Positions 11,636 through 23,300 of a stretch of DNA of 64,000 bases are shown here, in pieces. This DNA comes from Adineta steineri (lineage: Eukaryota > Rotifera > Eurotatoria > Adinetida > Adinetidae): positions 434,706 through 498,705 of the forward strand of contig CAJNOI010000050.1 of assembly GCA_905250115.1 (NCBI GenBank), in the 5' to 3' direction. The number at the start of each line of letters is the position of its first letter. The first letter of the stretch is position 1. The notes beneath the pieces are model-generated. The model saw only the letters and a list, made by a program, of their open reading frames with translations. It ran no database searches and was not told the origin of the DNA. Position numbers and translations under genes: made by a program.

Positions 11636-12127
11636 TGTTTTAAATCAATTTTTTGTTCTATTTACAATATATATATCTCGTTTTCATACAGATTTATTTT
11701 TCTTTCGTAATATTACATTTGACCAAAAATAAATGGATTGTAACAATGTTGGTATACGATTCAATATAACTAAATGACTATATTCTTTAAAAATACAATT
11801 ATCTATATAGTCATTCATGCTAGCAAGAATTGAGTGAAATTAATAATATGATTTTATAGCCTTTACATGATAAACTGATAAGAAAAACATTTTTCATTAC
11901 TATTGTAGTATTGTCTTTCATTATAATCTAGTTTTTGAATACAATATTTATAAATAGAACTCATGTTACCCTCTCTTTCTGATATTAGTTAGATATGCAA
12001 TGTTATGAATGCTTAAGTAGGTTTCTGAATCGATTATAATAGCATATTTATTTCTACATACAGAGCATATAATAGAATAAAATAGATTATTTGTCAATCT
12101 CAATGATAATATGGATGATATTAAAGT
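11636..12127. other. Intergenic, nothing recognised
   Basis: AT-rich spacer between convergent genes; an AATAAA at 11728-11733 may serve the upstream plus-strand gene. Confidence 0.4.
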
Positions 12128-13214
12128 TTATACATTCGTTGAAGATAATGATCGAGTAGATTTACGTGCCACAGTTGTTGGTAGTAATATATCGCCGTAT
12201 GCATTATGTGTCTTTTGTAAACGAACAAGATCTTCAATTTTAAATTCAACTTCATCTATACCTGTTGTTTTATATTCATCATCCTCTTGTAATGGTACTA
12301 GTATTAAATTAAAAACAATAAGAATGATTATTATAATTGACTTACATTGTTGTTTTGGTATAAATACAGGAATAGTTCCATAAATTGTTTCAGAATCATG
12401 TCCACTCATTTCACTTGTGGTAAAACTAATCATATCATTAGATAATTTCGAATGATGTTTTATTGCTAATTTTTTATTCAGATTAGATGAAATAGGATTA
12501 TCTTGTTGTATTTTCGATTGTTGTTCATTTTTTATATTTCGGCGAAATAATAATGGATTCTCATTCTTCCAATCTATTAAAGAAATTATGAAGAAAATAG
12601 AAATATTGAAGAGAAGAAATATACGAGGATCATCTGTTTGTTTTTCAATTGTCGCAGTTATTGGTTTAGAAAATGTTTGAATTTTCTGATTATGTGGTAT
12701 AGGTTTTTGTAATAAATTTCTTTTTATATAATAATTTTTTGTTTTATTAATTATATAGTTCTTAACAATAGTATCTTTAATATGTTCTGCTGGATTATCT
12801 GATATTATATGAGATGCAGAAGTTGTTGAACGGGGTCTATTTAAGTTCATAAGAAAAATTTTTATATTTTTTAAGAAACAAATTACTTGTTAGGAAAAAA
12901 ATAAACATCATCAATATTTTGTCTTGCTATCACATAAGATTTTCCTCTCTGATAGAAATCATCTAAAATTATCGGATTTGCATAGATATTCTGAGCAAAA
13001 AAGATCATTACTAGTATTTATATTGTAAGAAGGTAATGCTATTGTTGACACATATTGATTGTGAGTAGAATCAGAACCAATCAATCTTGTACGTAATGAT
13101 TTTTGCTAAGAATAATAATACAATATGTTTCATTTAAAAAAATATAATTACGTCTGTGTCATATTGATGATGATGTCGATTTCGACAACAGTATGATAAA
13201 AGAGATAATAACAT
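12128..13214 (-). CDS. Orphan six-exon gene, low-complexity polar protein
   Basis: Not recognised. A consistent model joins 13214-13152, 13105-13052, 12990-12887, 12836-12625, 12573-12346 and 12297-12128 (831 nt, 276 residues). Introns are 46, 61, 50, 51 and 48 nt, with GT-AG ends. The protein begins hydrophobic (MLLSLLSYCC), followed by RHHH and polar, Asn/Lys/Ser-rich sequence; the C-terminus is KSTRSLSSTNV. The last two introns (51 and 48 nt) are multiples of three without a stop, so the minus strand is also open straight through them from 12850; retained-intron forms would insert hydrophobic stretches. The second exon's donor (GTGTCA) is weak. If it is skipped the reading changes, so exon 2 is the least certain part. 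Confidence 0.55.
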
Positions 13215-13610
13215 TTAAATTGACCAATTGCAAATAATCAAGAATAAATTCCAAATAATACTTACACTACACTATAAGTTGGCCATGGTACTAAACCTTG
13301 ATTGAGTGTAACAAAATTACTTATGATTTCTAACAAGTCCTTCTAATCGATTTATATATAACAACATTCTTTTTATTTCTTTATATTTTACACAGACAAA
13401 TTAGTTTTTGATGAGGTAATTAGAGATTAATGTTACGTCTCTTTACACCTGTTTTATTTAATCTATGTCAATAAAAAAAGAACAGTATGTAATAGATACT
13501 TTTGTTCTTACATAAATTTTATCTTAGTAAATAGAAATTGATTTGAAAAAATGTCTTTCTCTCGCTCTCTCTCTGTTTCTTTCTTTTCATAGAACGAAGA
13601 AAGTTGTTTA

Positions 13611-15335
13611 TTACACATGATGATTGTTGCCGGGATATTGATTAAATGAACTGCTGAATGGTGATGCTGTAAAATGTTGTGTTTGTCCACCAGAAAATAA
13701 TTTTGATAACACACTTTGACCAGAATTGTTTGAATTTTGTTGAGGTTGACCGAAAAGATTCGATGCAGCACCCTGGACAGGATTGTATGAATTTTGTTGA
13801 GGTTGACCGAAAAGATTCGATGCAGCACCCTGACCAGGATTGTATGAATTTTGTTGAGGTTGACCGAAAAGATGCGATGCAACACCATGAACAGGGTCGT
13901 ATGGAGTTTGATGAGAAGGATTGAAAAGATGTGATGCAACACCACGTACAGCTGGTGATGCATAACCATGATTATTTGTAGTCGGAGAATGATGTTGTAT
14001 AGCATCCCAAACATGTTGTACAGAATGATTATCATTTGTATGTGATGCAAGTGATGCAATTTTTGGGTCTTCAAGAAGAAGTCGACATGCCGAAACAACT
14101 TCGCCAACAGAATGTGGTTGCTGATGTGGATGATAAGGATATGGATGATGAGGATTTGAATGATGTGAAAGCACGGGGACACCATATTGAGCAAGAGCAT
14201 CATTAACTTGACGAATTTCACTAAGAGATAATTCAGCAGCAGATTTTGGATGAATGCCATGATGACGATGGCATTGATGATGATTATGATTATGATGATC
14301 ATGATTATGGTTATGATTATGATGATCATGATGATGATGATCGGAACAATGATGATAATCGGTATCATCATGATCGGAACAAGAAACGTAATCGATATAT
14401 TTATGATGTTTAGAGCAATGATCATTATCAAAATGATGACGATGACAATTATTTGAAAGAGCTGTTTGATATTTTGGTGATGTTATTCCTTCATAACTAT
14501 AATCATCGAGTACAGAAGCACGTGTTAAGCCTTTATATGAACAACGATGTTTTGGTGTATGATGTGTCATAGCTATATGACATCGATTTTTTGATAAGCA
14601 ATCGCGTATACAATTTTCTAATTGGAAATATTTACCAGCGCCCAAATATGTAGTATGCCCATCATGCGTATCGACTTTTTCGAAAATACTTTGATTTGTT
14701 TTTCCGCTTCGTAGTTGTGATGTATATGTTGTTGGTGATTTATCATGTATCAAATCACGTGCACTAACTCGATTTAAAGCTCTAGTTGCCATTTGTTTCG
14801 GTTCAGATGCTTGTGTTGTTCGATTACTTATTTGTCTACTGTAATTATTTTTTTCTTGTGACGGTACACGACGTAAAGCAGGCTTTTGAAAATTTGATTG
14901 ATTAGTTGCTTTTGTTCCACTTGAACTACTAATAGTTGGTCTGGCAACTGATTGAATAGGAGAACTACTAGCAGCTGATGCTGATTCTGATGCTGTTCCT
15001 GATTCTGACGATGGTGTAGGAGATTTTATAGGTGACTTTGCGGGCGAACGTAGAGTTGCTGGAAGAGGAGGTGCTGGTGGAACTAAATAGATTTTTCAAA
15101 CCAAGGACACATATATATGTATAATTGATTATATACTTGATAGTTCTTTAAACTAACCTTTGCTAGACTGTTCGCTTTCTTCAGTGATCGATGAACGATG
15201 AGATAATCGTCCGCTTATACCAGTTGTTGGTCCTGTACGTACGGATCCTGTGCGTGTCGATCCTGCGCGTACTGATCCAGTTTGAACTGATGATTCCGAC
15301 GGAGACCGTGCTGATTGTCGTGCTTCACTTAACAT
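13611..15335 (-). CDS. His-rich, Ser/Pro-rich protein with 19-residue repeats
   Basis: Unrecognised protein of 549 residues from two exons, 15335-15158 and 15082-13611, joined by a 75-nt intron. N-terminal third: low-complexity Ser/Arg/Thr/Pro with TGSVRAGSTRTGSVRTG and SPAKSPIKSPTPSS, typical of phosphorylated, cytoskeleton-binding tails. Middle: a Cys-containing block (LENCIRDCLSKNRCH) followed by a striking His/Asp/Asn run (CSDHHHHDHHNHNHNHDHHN) that could bind metal. Then a short predicted helical stretch AAELSLSEIRQVNDALAQYG. C-terminal: tandem units of the type GQPQQNSYNPGQGAASNLF. ATG at 15335 is the first Met; the frame upstream continues only with a GTG. Function unknown; lineage-specific gene likely. 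Confidence 0.72.
13736..13940 (-). repeat. 57-bp tandem repeat inside the His-rich gene
   Basis: About three and a half units, with the landmark TGAGGTTGACCGAAAAGAT-like sequence recurring at 13741, 13798 and 13855 (period 57 bp, 19 codons). The two central units are nearly identical and the outer ones have diverged, indicating recent unit duplication. In protein the unit contains an Asn/Gln stretch followed by SNLFGQ or SHLFGQ. Confidence 0.85.
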
Positions 15336-15824
15336 CGGTTTTCGTGTAGTAAAGTAGAAGTACACTGATATTTCGAATATAGTATATACAATCTAAGAGA
15401 AGAAAGGAGTCAACCTTGTTATTATAGTATGCATTAGTTGATAAAGTATGTCCTTCAAGAATAACAAAAGCCTTCATTCCCTCTTTTTTTTCTGTATCTT
15501 ATTAAGTAACCGTACGTAAAATATTATTGTTTTCAAACTAATCGATGTGGCCCTGCGTAGTTACAATGATGCGATAGTCAGACTACTGAAGGGGAAAATA
15601 GATGGCCATGAACAAGGTAAATCGTAAATATTATATACCGTTGATACGCTTCGAAGCATTTTTTTTCTTTTTACTATTTTATATCAATACCATTACAAAT
15701 CTTCGACCTTCATCTAATATTATTTTATTCGTGTGTCATTTGTTTTTTCAATAAAAAGACAGAGAAAAATGTTATATTTGAATAAAAGAGGAATGGAAAA
15801 AGGAAATAGATATATATTTATATA
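15336..15824. other. Intergenic, nothing recognised
   Basis: Spacer between two minus-strand genes; should hold the promoter and 5'UTR of the His-rich gene and the 3' end of the protease gene. No TATA-like or other motif stood out. Confidence 0.4.
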
Positions 15825-17169
15825 TTAATATTTATTTATCACATCGTGTATCCAATCAATATCTGTTGAAATCGATGCAAATGCATTATCATGATTAACA
15901 CGTGGTGAACATTCATCAAGACCAAAACTAGCAACACCAAATATATGCCATTTCCAATCAGTTTGATTATTATTTGATTTAATACCAGCATGTACCATTA
16001 AACCAGTACCTGAATCTCCACTACATATATTATTTCCACGTTCATTTCTTCCACATATATGTATATTACGATCAATCATTAATTGTCGACATGCTCTCGA
16101 TGAAATTTTTAGTCTTGCTTTTCGAGGTTCATTTACTGCTGTTGAACCTGGTGATGCATGACCCCAACCAGCAGTAAATGCTAATGTACCATCAGTTAAT
16201 TTATCTGTACGATCTGGTAGGCACGCGATACCAATCGACCGTGATAATGGGACAGGTTTAGCTAATTTAATCAATGCTAAATCATGAACAGGTGCCGGTG
16301 AATATTTAGTAATACGAAATTTTGGATGAGTAACATATAAACTAGGTCTTGTTATATATTCATTTAGACTTGTACTTAAACGATCATAATGACCCATATA
16401 TAAAGCAATACCACTTGTTGGATAAAGACGATCTGTTTTACTATCAAACATACAATGAGCGGCTGTTACAATCCATTGCGGATGAATTAATGTACCACCA
16501 CAGAGTGTTACTATACGTGAAAATATGTCCGTACGACTTTCTATTCGAACCTGGAGAGAGAAAAAAAAGTTTTATTTTATTTATTACGTTAGAAAAAAAA
16601 ATACTTACAAGCCAAGGATATTCAGCTGGACGTAACGTATTTCTAACACCTGTACTAACTTTTAATTGTAAAGCTTTATTTATTATTGAATATTTGCTAT
16701 TATCAATCATTCCACATTGACTAAAATTGTATTTTTTTGTTGGCTCATGTTCATATAAATTGGTACTATTTATTATTGAAACACAATTAGGTCCTCCACA
16801 AGGTTCAACAATCATTCGTTTTTCAGCATTTAGTGTACGAAAATTAAAACAATTATGACATGTTGGAGAAGACTAAATAAATATATATTAGAATAAAATA
16901 TTTTACTAACAAACAAAAAAATAATTCTACGAACTATTTCATCTATTGAATTCGATGATCGAGAAGGCATCTGAATAACATGTCGAGTACCATCTGGCAA
17001 TGGTATAGATAGTGACCATGATGATGATGATGATGCCTGAGCATGATTCTATGATTTAATAAATTTTATCAAAAAATAATTCTAGGTTTTGTTTGGAACT
17101 TACACTATAATTCACAAGGATTAATAATAACAATAATACACGTATAAACATTTTATCGTTGATGCGCAT
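15825..17169 (-). CDS. Secreted chymotrypsin-fold (S1) serine protease with altered GDSGG motif
   Basis: Exons 17169-17104, 17048-16935, 16872-16609 and 16550-15825 add to 1170 nt, 389 residues; each is a multiple of three and each intron is phase 0. A signal peptide (MFIRVLLLLLILVNYS region) is followed by about 100 residues containing a Cys-rich patch (CGGPNC, QCGMID). The catalytic domain starts near AEYPWLV. Catalytic His is in WIVTAAHC, Asp in HDLALIKL, Ser in CSGDSGTGLMV. The family motif GDSGGP is changed to GDSGTG, and the residue in the specificity position (six before the Ser) is Asn, not the Asp of trypsins, so substrate choice is probably not trypsin-like. Conserved AGWG and CLP also present. 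Probably extracellular, in digestion or defence. Confidence 0.9.
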
Positions 17170-17533
17170 TTGAGACTATGTAGTATCATATAATAGAACA
17201 AACTAACTTTAGTCTCTCGATTATAAACTTGTTCTATCACGTAGGTCTCTTTTTTTTTCGTTTTTCTTCCACATTCCATTCCATTCGTCATCCTTATTCA
17301 TAAGATGAAACATACATCGTCATGTAATTCAATGCCTTGTTTTTAATTAGTACTACAATAAATACTTGTCTTATCAGTTTTCTTCGACGCACATATAGTG
17401 CATGATGTCTACGCGGTTTAGAATAATAAATAAACGTAAAAACAAAATTCCATCAAGATAGTTGAAATACATTCTTTTTTTATTTGTCATTTAATACGAA
17501 TTAAATATTAAAATAGAGAAAAAAAAAAGAAAC
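17170..17533. other. Intergenic, nothing recognised
   Basis: Short AT-rich spacer upstream of the protease and downstream of the SLC43-like gene. It should contain the protease promoter; no motif stands out. Confidence 0.4.
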
Positions 17534-19611
17534 CTAATTATCAATAGATGATTTAAGAGTTTTTAGTTCTTCATCATTTATTTTTAATTCTGTTTTGGTT
17601 TGTTTTTTAGATTGAAAATATAAACGCCAAAGTTGAATGATATGTCCACCCATTAATACACATAAACACAAGATTACTAACCATGCCTAGAATACAATTT
17701 GCAATTTTGAATATTATATAAAAAGAAACCGATAGAAGGTAGAACTTACTCTCCATGCATATGTTGGATTAGTTGCGAGACGTGTTAAACCATAAGTAAC
17801 AAAACTAACAATGCCAGCTGTTGTCCACATCAATCCAAGAAGAGTACCAATATATTGAGGTGGAAATCTTTACAAACACAAAAATACACACATAATGAAA
17901 ATACAACATTTTCGATATATTTTTACGTTGTACAAATAACTGCTTGACATCCAGTAACAAGCATTGTACGTGAAACAAGAAAAATTGCTATAGCAGTTAG
18001 AGCAGCTGTTACTGATTGAAGCATGCAAATAATACAAAGTATTATAGCTGCTACCCATGTAATTGTTTGTACAATCGAAATATTAAGGATTTGTTGAGAT
18101 TTGCCTTCATAAAAGAGAAAAATATAAAATAAAAATTAAACTTTTTCACATACCTCGATTTGCTTTAAAATCAAGTATAAATCCACATATTGGTGCAATG
18201 AATATACTCAATACTGCACTCATATTAAATATGAATGTATAGCGATTTGCTAGAAAAGAAAAATCAAATTAAATTTAAATTAAGAATAATATTGATATCT
18301 ACATAGTTTTATATTATTTCCAGTTAAATGCATAATCCATGGAAACCAAACAACAGGTAAAAATGATACTGTCAATAGTAGACAACTAATAAAAAGTGTC
18401 ACAACAACAAAAAGTGGATTAGTTAAATGTCGAGCTAAAGAATCTTCTTTCTGGTTTATTTCAACTAAAAACAATATTGTAACAAAAAAAAATACGATTT
18501 AAATTGAAATGTAATTCAATTTTTACCTTCATTAGTAGTTGATTTTGTTTTATTAGATGTCTCAGTACATTTAAAATGCCAATCAAAAAATAGCATTGCA
18601 CTACATAACATAGGTAATGCAAATGAAGCCCAAATAAATGACAATGTTGATAGAGAAATCCAATCTTTTTCAATTAAAACCTATTTTTCAAAAATACTGA
18701 TTAATATATATAAACATAAAGTCTTTTACTTGAAATATAGCAAACCAAATCGACCCACTATTCTGTGCACCACTTATTAATGATCTAAAAATCCCGAAAT
18801 TATTAATTCTTCTATTATAAATGTACATATACTCACGTAACTAAACCACGTGTTTTAGGAAAATTCGATGCGATTGAAAATGATGATAATAAAATACACA
18901 TTCCAGCGAGAGCTGAAAATACTGTATGTAATAATATCAACCAATCATAACCTAATTATCGAGAGTGAATTTTTGTCAAGAAATTTTAATTAAATAGAAT
19001 ATTACCCGGTTGTAGAAATCCAAGTGATAACCAACTGATTAAGTGCAAAGCACTATAGAAAGATATATAAATAATAAGAAATTTAAAATAATCAGTTTTT
19101 TTTACATTCCAACCATTCTCAATGAACGAGGTCCAAAAAAATCTCCAAATATTCCAATAACAACTGCTGGTAAATTGAAAAAACCAATACCCAATGCAAA
19201 AGCAAGCTAAAAATCGATCAAATATTTATTTTCTATGATTAATTATTGATTTAACCTGATATTCATCAATTTGTCCTCGACAATCTGATGTAATCGTTGT
19301 TGTAACATCTGAAATTGCTTTTTCTGATAAAATCTTACAACGAGATTCATATATTTTATATCGCGGTAAAACACTGAATAACGATGCAAATCCAAATATA
19401 CTATTTATTGAAAAAAACGAAATGTTTTTTTTTTTATATAATCCTTTTTAATCTCTATACATACTTTCCAGCAACTAGATTACATTCAAGAAGAGTCCAA
19501 ATAAGTCCAACGATTTTTAAACGTGATCCAGCGTTTGATTCGCTTGTGCTCTATAATTATGTATTATATTCAAATTATTATATCATGATGCTTTTTCTTT
19601 ACCTTCACCAT
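17534..19611 (-). CDS. SLC43-like major facilitator transporter
   Basis: Thirteen exons: 19611-19603, 19550-19465, 19400-19256, 19206-19106, 19052-19006, 18951-18837, 18784-18730, 18680-18527, 18464-18303, 18249-18154, 18104-17927, 17867-17750 and 17686-17534. They total 1419 nt, 472 residues. The first exon codes only for Met-Val-Lys. About twelve hydrophobic segments are present. The first loop bears the MFS signature GIFGDFFGPRSLRMVG. The opening (LIWTLLECNLVAGNIFGFASL), GAQNSGSIWF and APICGFILDFK resemble SLC43 (LAT3/LAT4/EEG1) carriers of large neutral amino acids or purines. A long luminal loop lies between helices 1 and 2, as in that family. The central cytosolic loop is short and Thr/Lys-rich. 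Substrate is inferred only from family. Confidence 0.85.
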
Positions 19612-20368
19612 CGTAGAAGAAAAAAACCCGTTATAATAAAATAGGTATACCACGAAGGTTAGTAAGGGTTAGATAAGAACGAGATGTATGTCTGATAATA
19701 TTACAGTATGATACTTTCTCCTTGATCCTAGAATAAATTATCACCAATAATTTATTTTACAAACTAAGAAAGAAAAAGAAAGTACCGTTGGTATGCCTCG
19801 TTAGTTAAAAACGTAGCTGTACAAAAAAGAAGAAGAAGAAGAAAGTCGAAGCTAAACCTTGCATATACATTATCAATAGCGAGAGAAGAAAAAAAAAGAA
19901 AGAAAGAGAAAAAGAGCAGATTGCGGTTATTTGGCAAAAATACTTTGTGATATTTTTGTCCTTCTAGTTTAGTCGATGATAAAGAATGACATTTGATCTG
20001 ATCCTTATTCGACTTGTCTCAGGAATATTTTTATACAAATATCTGCATAAAATTTTTCAATTATGTTTATATAACCGATAGTTAACTGTCAACAAATATA
20101 AAAATTATAATATCAATAACCTTGAGGAAAGAAATATTTTATGATTTGTTTCATTGAGGTGTCATATCGAATCATAACCTACATATATATTCATTAAATA
20201 TTTTAATTTCAACGTAAATCTTATTACAAGTTGAAAATCTTTTTGTTTTGTTTTTATTTTATTTTTATCATAATCAACAAAACACCAAAATTTTATAGAA
20301 AAAAAACAGTCGAAAAACAAAATTTGGTGTTACTGTTCGTTCGTATTTTCTTCTTCTTTTGTTACGTT
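19612..20368. other. Intergenic, nothing recognised
   Basis: Promoter side of the SLC43-like gene and 3' side of GCN1. Contains GAA/GAAA purine tracts at 19830-19915 and otherwise AT-rich sequence. Confidence 0.4.
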
Positions 20369-23300
20369 TTAATTAGATGATAACAGAATTTCTTTGCAAT
20401 TTGATGCTAATTGTCGAACCATATCACTTTCATTTGTTTGGCAATTTACTAGTGATTGTTCAGTTTGTTTTTTTACATCATCAGATAATTTTGAAGCAAC
20501 TGCTGTTAAACAATTTTTTAATGCTAATAAATAAGTTTCTCTAGAAAAACAAAAAAAAAGATGAATGAATGAAACAAAAAGAAAGAAAATTTATTACTTA
20601 AATGATGGATCATCATTCATTTTTAATCCATTTAGAAGTTCAACAAATATTGGATCGATTCGTACATGTATTTGACTAAGTAATCCAAGAGCATTACCAG
20701 CTTTAACACGAACTTGACGTGCTGGATCGTTGAGACCTTTAAGAAGTGTGGGTTGAAGTTGAGGTAAAAATGGTTTTAATTGTACACCAACCTAAATTAT
20801 ATTTGTTAAAATATGATACTATCTAATTGATTTTTAACTTACTTTTCCCATAAATGTACTTAATGTTTCAAGAATAGCCACTTTAATATCGGTACTAAAT
20901 CGTTCACCTAATACACGAATTAATGGACCTGTAACGTTCATAATCGATGATTTAAGTGCTTCAGCACTATAAAATAAACAACAATAAATAATACTTAAAA
21001 AACAAAAGATGAAATATTTACTCAGATAGATTAATTGCTTCGTTCAAACCATTAGCACCTGATTCACGTAATTCTGGCGGACCATTAAGAATACATTCTT
21101 TATAGATTGGCAAAATACATCCAATACCCTATAGAATAAAACTCAAAATTCAATAATTAAGATATTTTTAAAAATTTAACCTTCTTCGGTAGACATAAAC
21201 CAACAAGTCGACCACGTTCTCGACTATTTGATTGTGCAGTACGTAATGCTTGTCGAACAATTGGTAAACGTTTTTGTAATTCCAATGAATCGAAATCCTT
21301 AAGAATCGTATCAATACAATCCCAGGCTGTATTAAGTATTTGCTCATTTTCATCATTTAATAAATTAATACTAATACGAATAACATCATCGATATAATCT
21401 TGATATGTACCTTTAGCTTGTTTACAAAATGATAATAATAATTGACTTGTTACTAAACGATTATTAACTTTTGGTGAACGTGCAAATTCTTGTAATTCTT
21501 TTATTATTATTAATATACCATCAGGATCATTAATCTAAATTGAAATTTTAAAAAAAGACATTTTTTGGTAAAAAAAAACTAACTGCTGAGATTAATTGTT
21601 CAGCATAATACATATGATTTTGTCTAGCTTCGGGATCTTTTTCTTCAGCAATATGTGTTACAACAGCTTGAATAATTCGATTTAAATGTTTTGCTAATGA
21701 ATCACCAGCGACTAATGTTAAACTAGCTAATGCTTTAATATCAACTGGTGATTGAATAAGATGTGGAACAAGATATGGTAATACAACACGAGATTTTAAT
21801 TGCATTATACGTTGTAATGCATCAAGAGCATGATCACGTTCACTATCGTCCTGATCTTCTGATTGATTTGTAGTTTTTCCATTTGGTACAGGATCTTTTT
21901 GCATAGCATTTAATAAATATGGTAAAATATCATCTAATGCTGGAGTACCAATACTTGAATGAAGATTTTCGAAAGTTTTAGCAGCAGATTGACGAACTTC
22001 GACTAATGGATCGAGTAAAGCACGTCGAACAGTTGGGATAATTGTACTTGAAAAAGCGATAATCTAAGAAAGATAAATAGGATTTAAACAAATGATGAAA
22101 AATATTTTAATTCTTACATAATCTCGACTGCATGCTGTCATAATTTCACTAAGACCAATACAAACACCTTGTCGTTGATCACTTTTTGGTGAATCAAGAC
22201 CTTTTTCAAGAATTGGAATTATTTCTGGTAAAACACGTTCACCTAATTTTCTAACTAAATCACCCAATGTTCTTGCAGCAATCTAAAGAAAAACACAACA
22301 ATAAATAACTAAATAAATAAAATTATCTAATACATACTTGTCGTTTATCATAATTTGAACTTGCTAAACAACCCAATAAAGTGGTAAATAATGTTTGTAA
22401 TATTTCTCTTAATGTACGTGGTGTATTCGATATAATTGTCTTCCAAACATGTAAAGCTGATTGCCGCACTGTCAGAGCAATATCCGATCGACCCATATAT
22501 AAACCTATTTAGATTTAATAATTATCTTATATCATGACAACAACAACAAAAAAATTCTTACCAGATAGAACTATATCACGTCGATCGCGACCTAGTGCAC
22601 CTGTGATTGCTTGTAAACCATATTCAGTACCAAAGTTATCATCTTCATCAACACTTTCTGTTGTTGCTTTTCCAGTTACACCCGAAACTTTGAATAAAAG
22701 TTCTCCAAGTAATAAAACTGAACTATAACGGATACGCCAATTATCATCGAAAAGACCTCGTTCAAGTTCAGGTACGAATAATGATATAGCTGTTTCAGCA
22801 TAACTATTAACAATACGTTGACCAGCTTTAAGTGCTGTATCACGAACGAATTCTGTTTCATCAGCTAAACCCTAAGAAAAGGAGAAACGAATTTTGTTTT
22901 TATTATAAGAAAAAAGTTTCTTATTACTTTTAAGATTGGTGGAATAATTTTTCCTACATAGGGAATAAATTTCTCTCCAAAACTAATTGGTAAATAGATA
23001 AACATCATCATATAACCATCACGAACATGTGCAGCTAGATCAAGTTGTTGTGAACGATCAATAATTTCTTTCATAGATTTTTCAAGACGATCAGCACCAA
23101 GACCAAATATAACTTCACTTAAACCTTGTGCAGCACCTGAACGATCAACTGGACTTGATTCAAGTACAAGATGTTCCATAAGCCATGGAACAATTTCTTG
23201 AAATGCTTCTTCACCCATTGCACGTACCATTGAACCGAGTGCATGTGCAGATACAGCACGAACTTCAGGAACAGGATCAAGTAAAGATGTTTTTAAACCA

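Noticed and set aside
12883..13214. Separate small gene ending at TAA 12883-12885
   Set aside because: A 50-nt GT-AG intron (12837-12886) removes that stop and joins the frame to the downstream 12836 exon, with total length divisible by three.
13508..14431. 307-codon minus-strand open frame rich in Ile/Met and His
   Set aside because: It is a shifted reading of the His-rich gene's repeats (CAT/GAT-rich DNA); it lacks domain structure and the other frame joins an upstream exon in phase.
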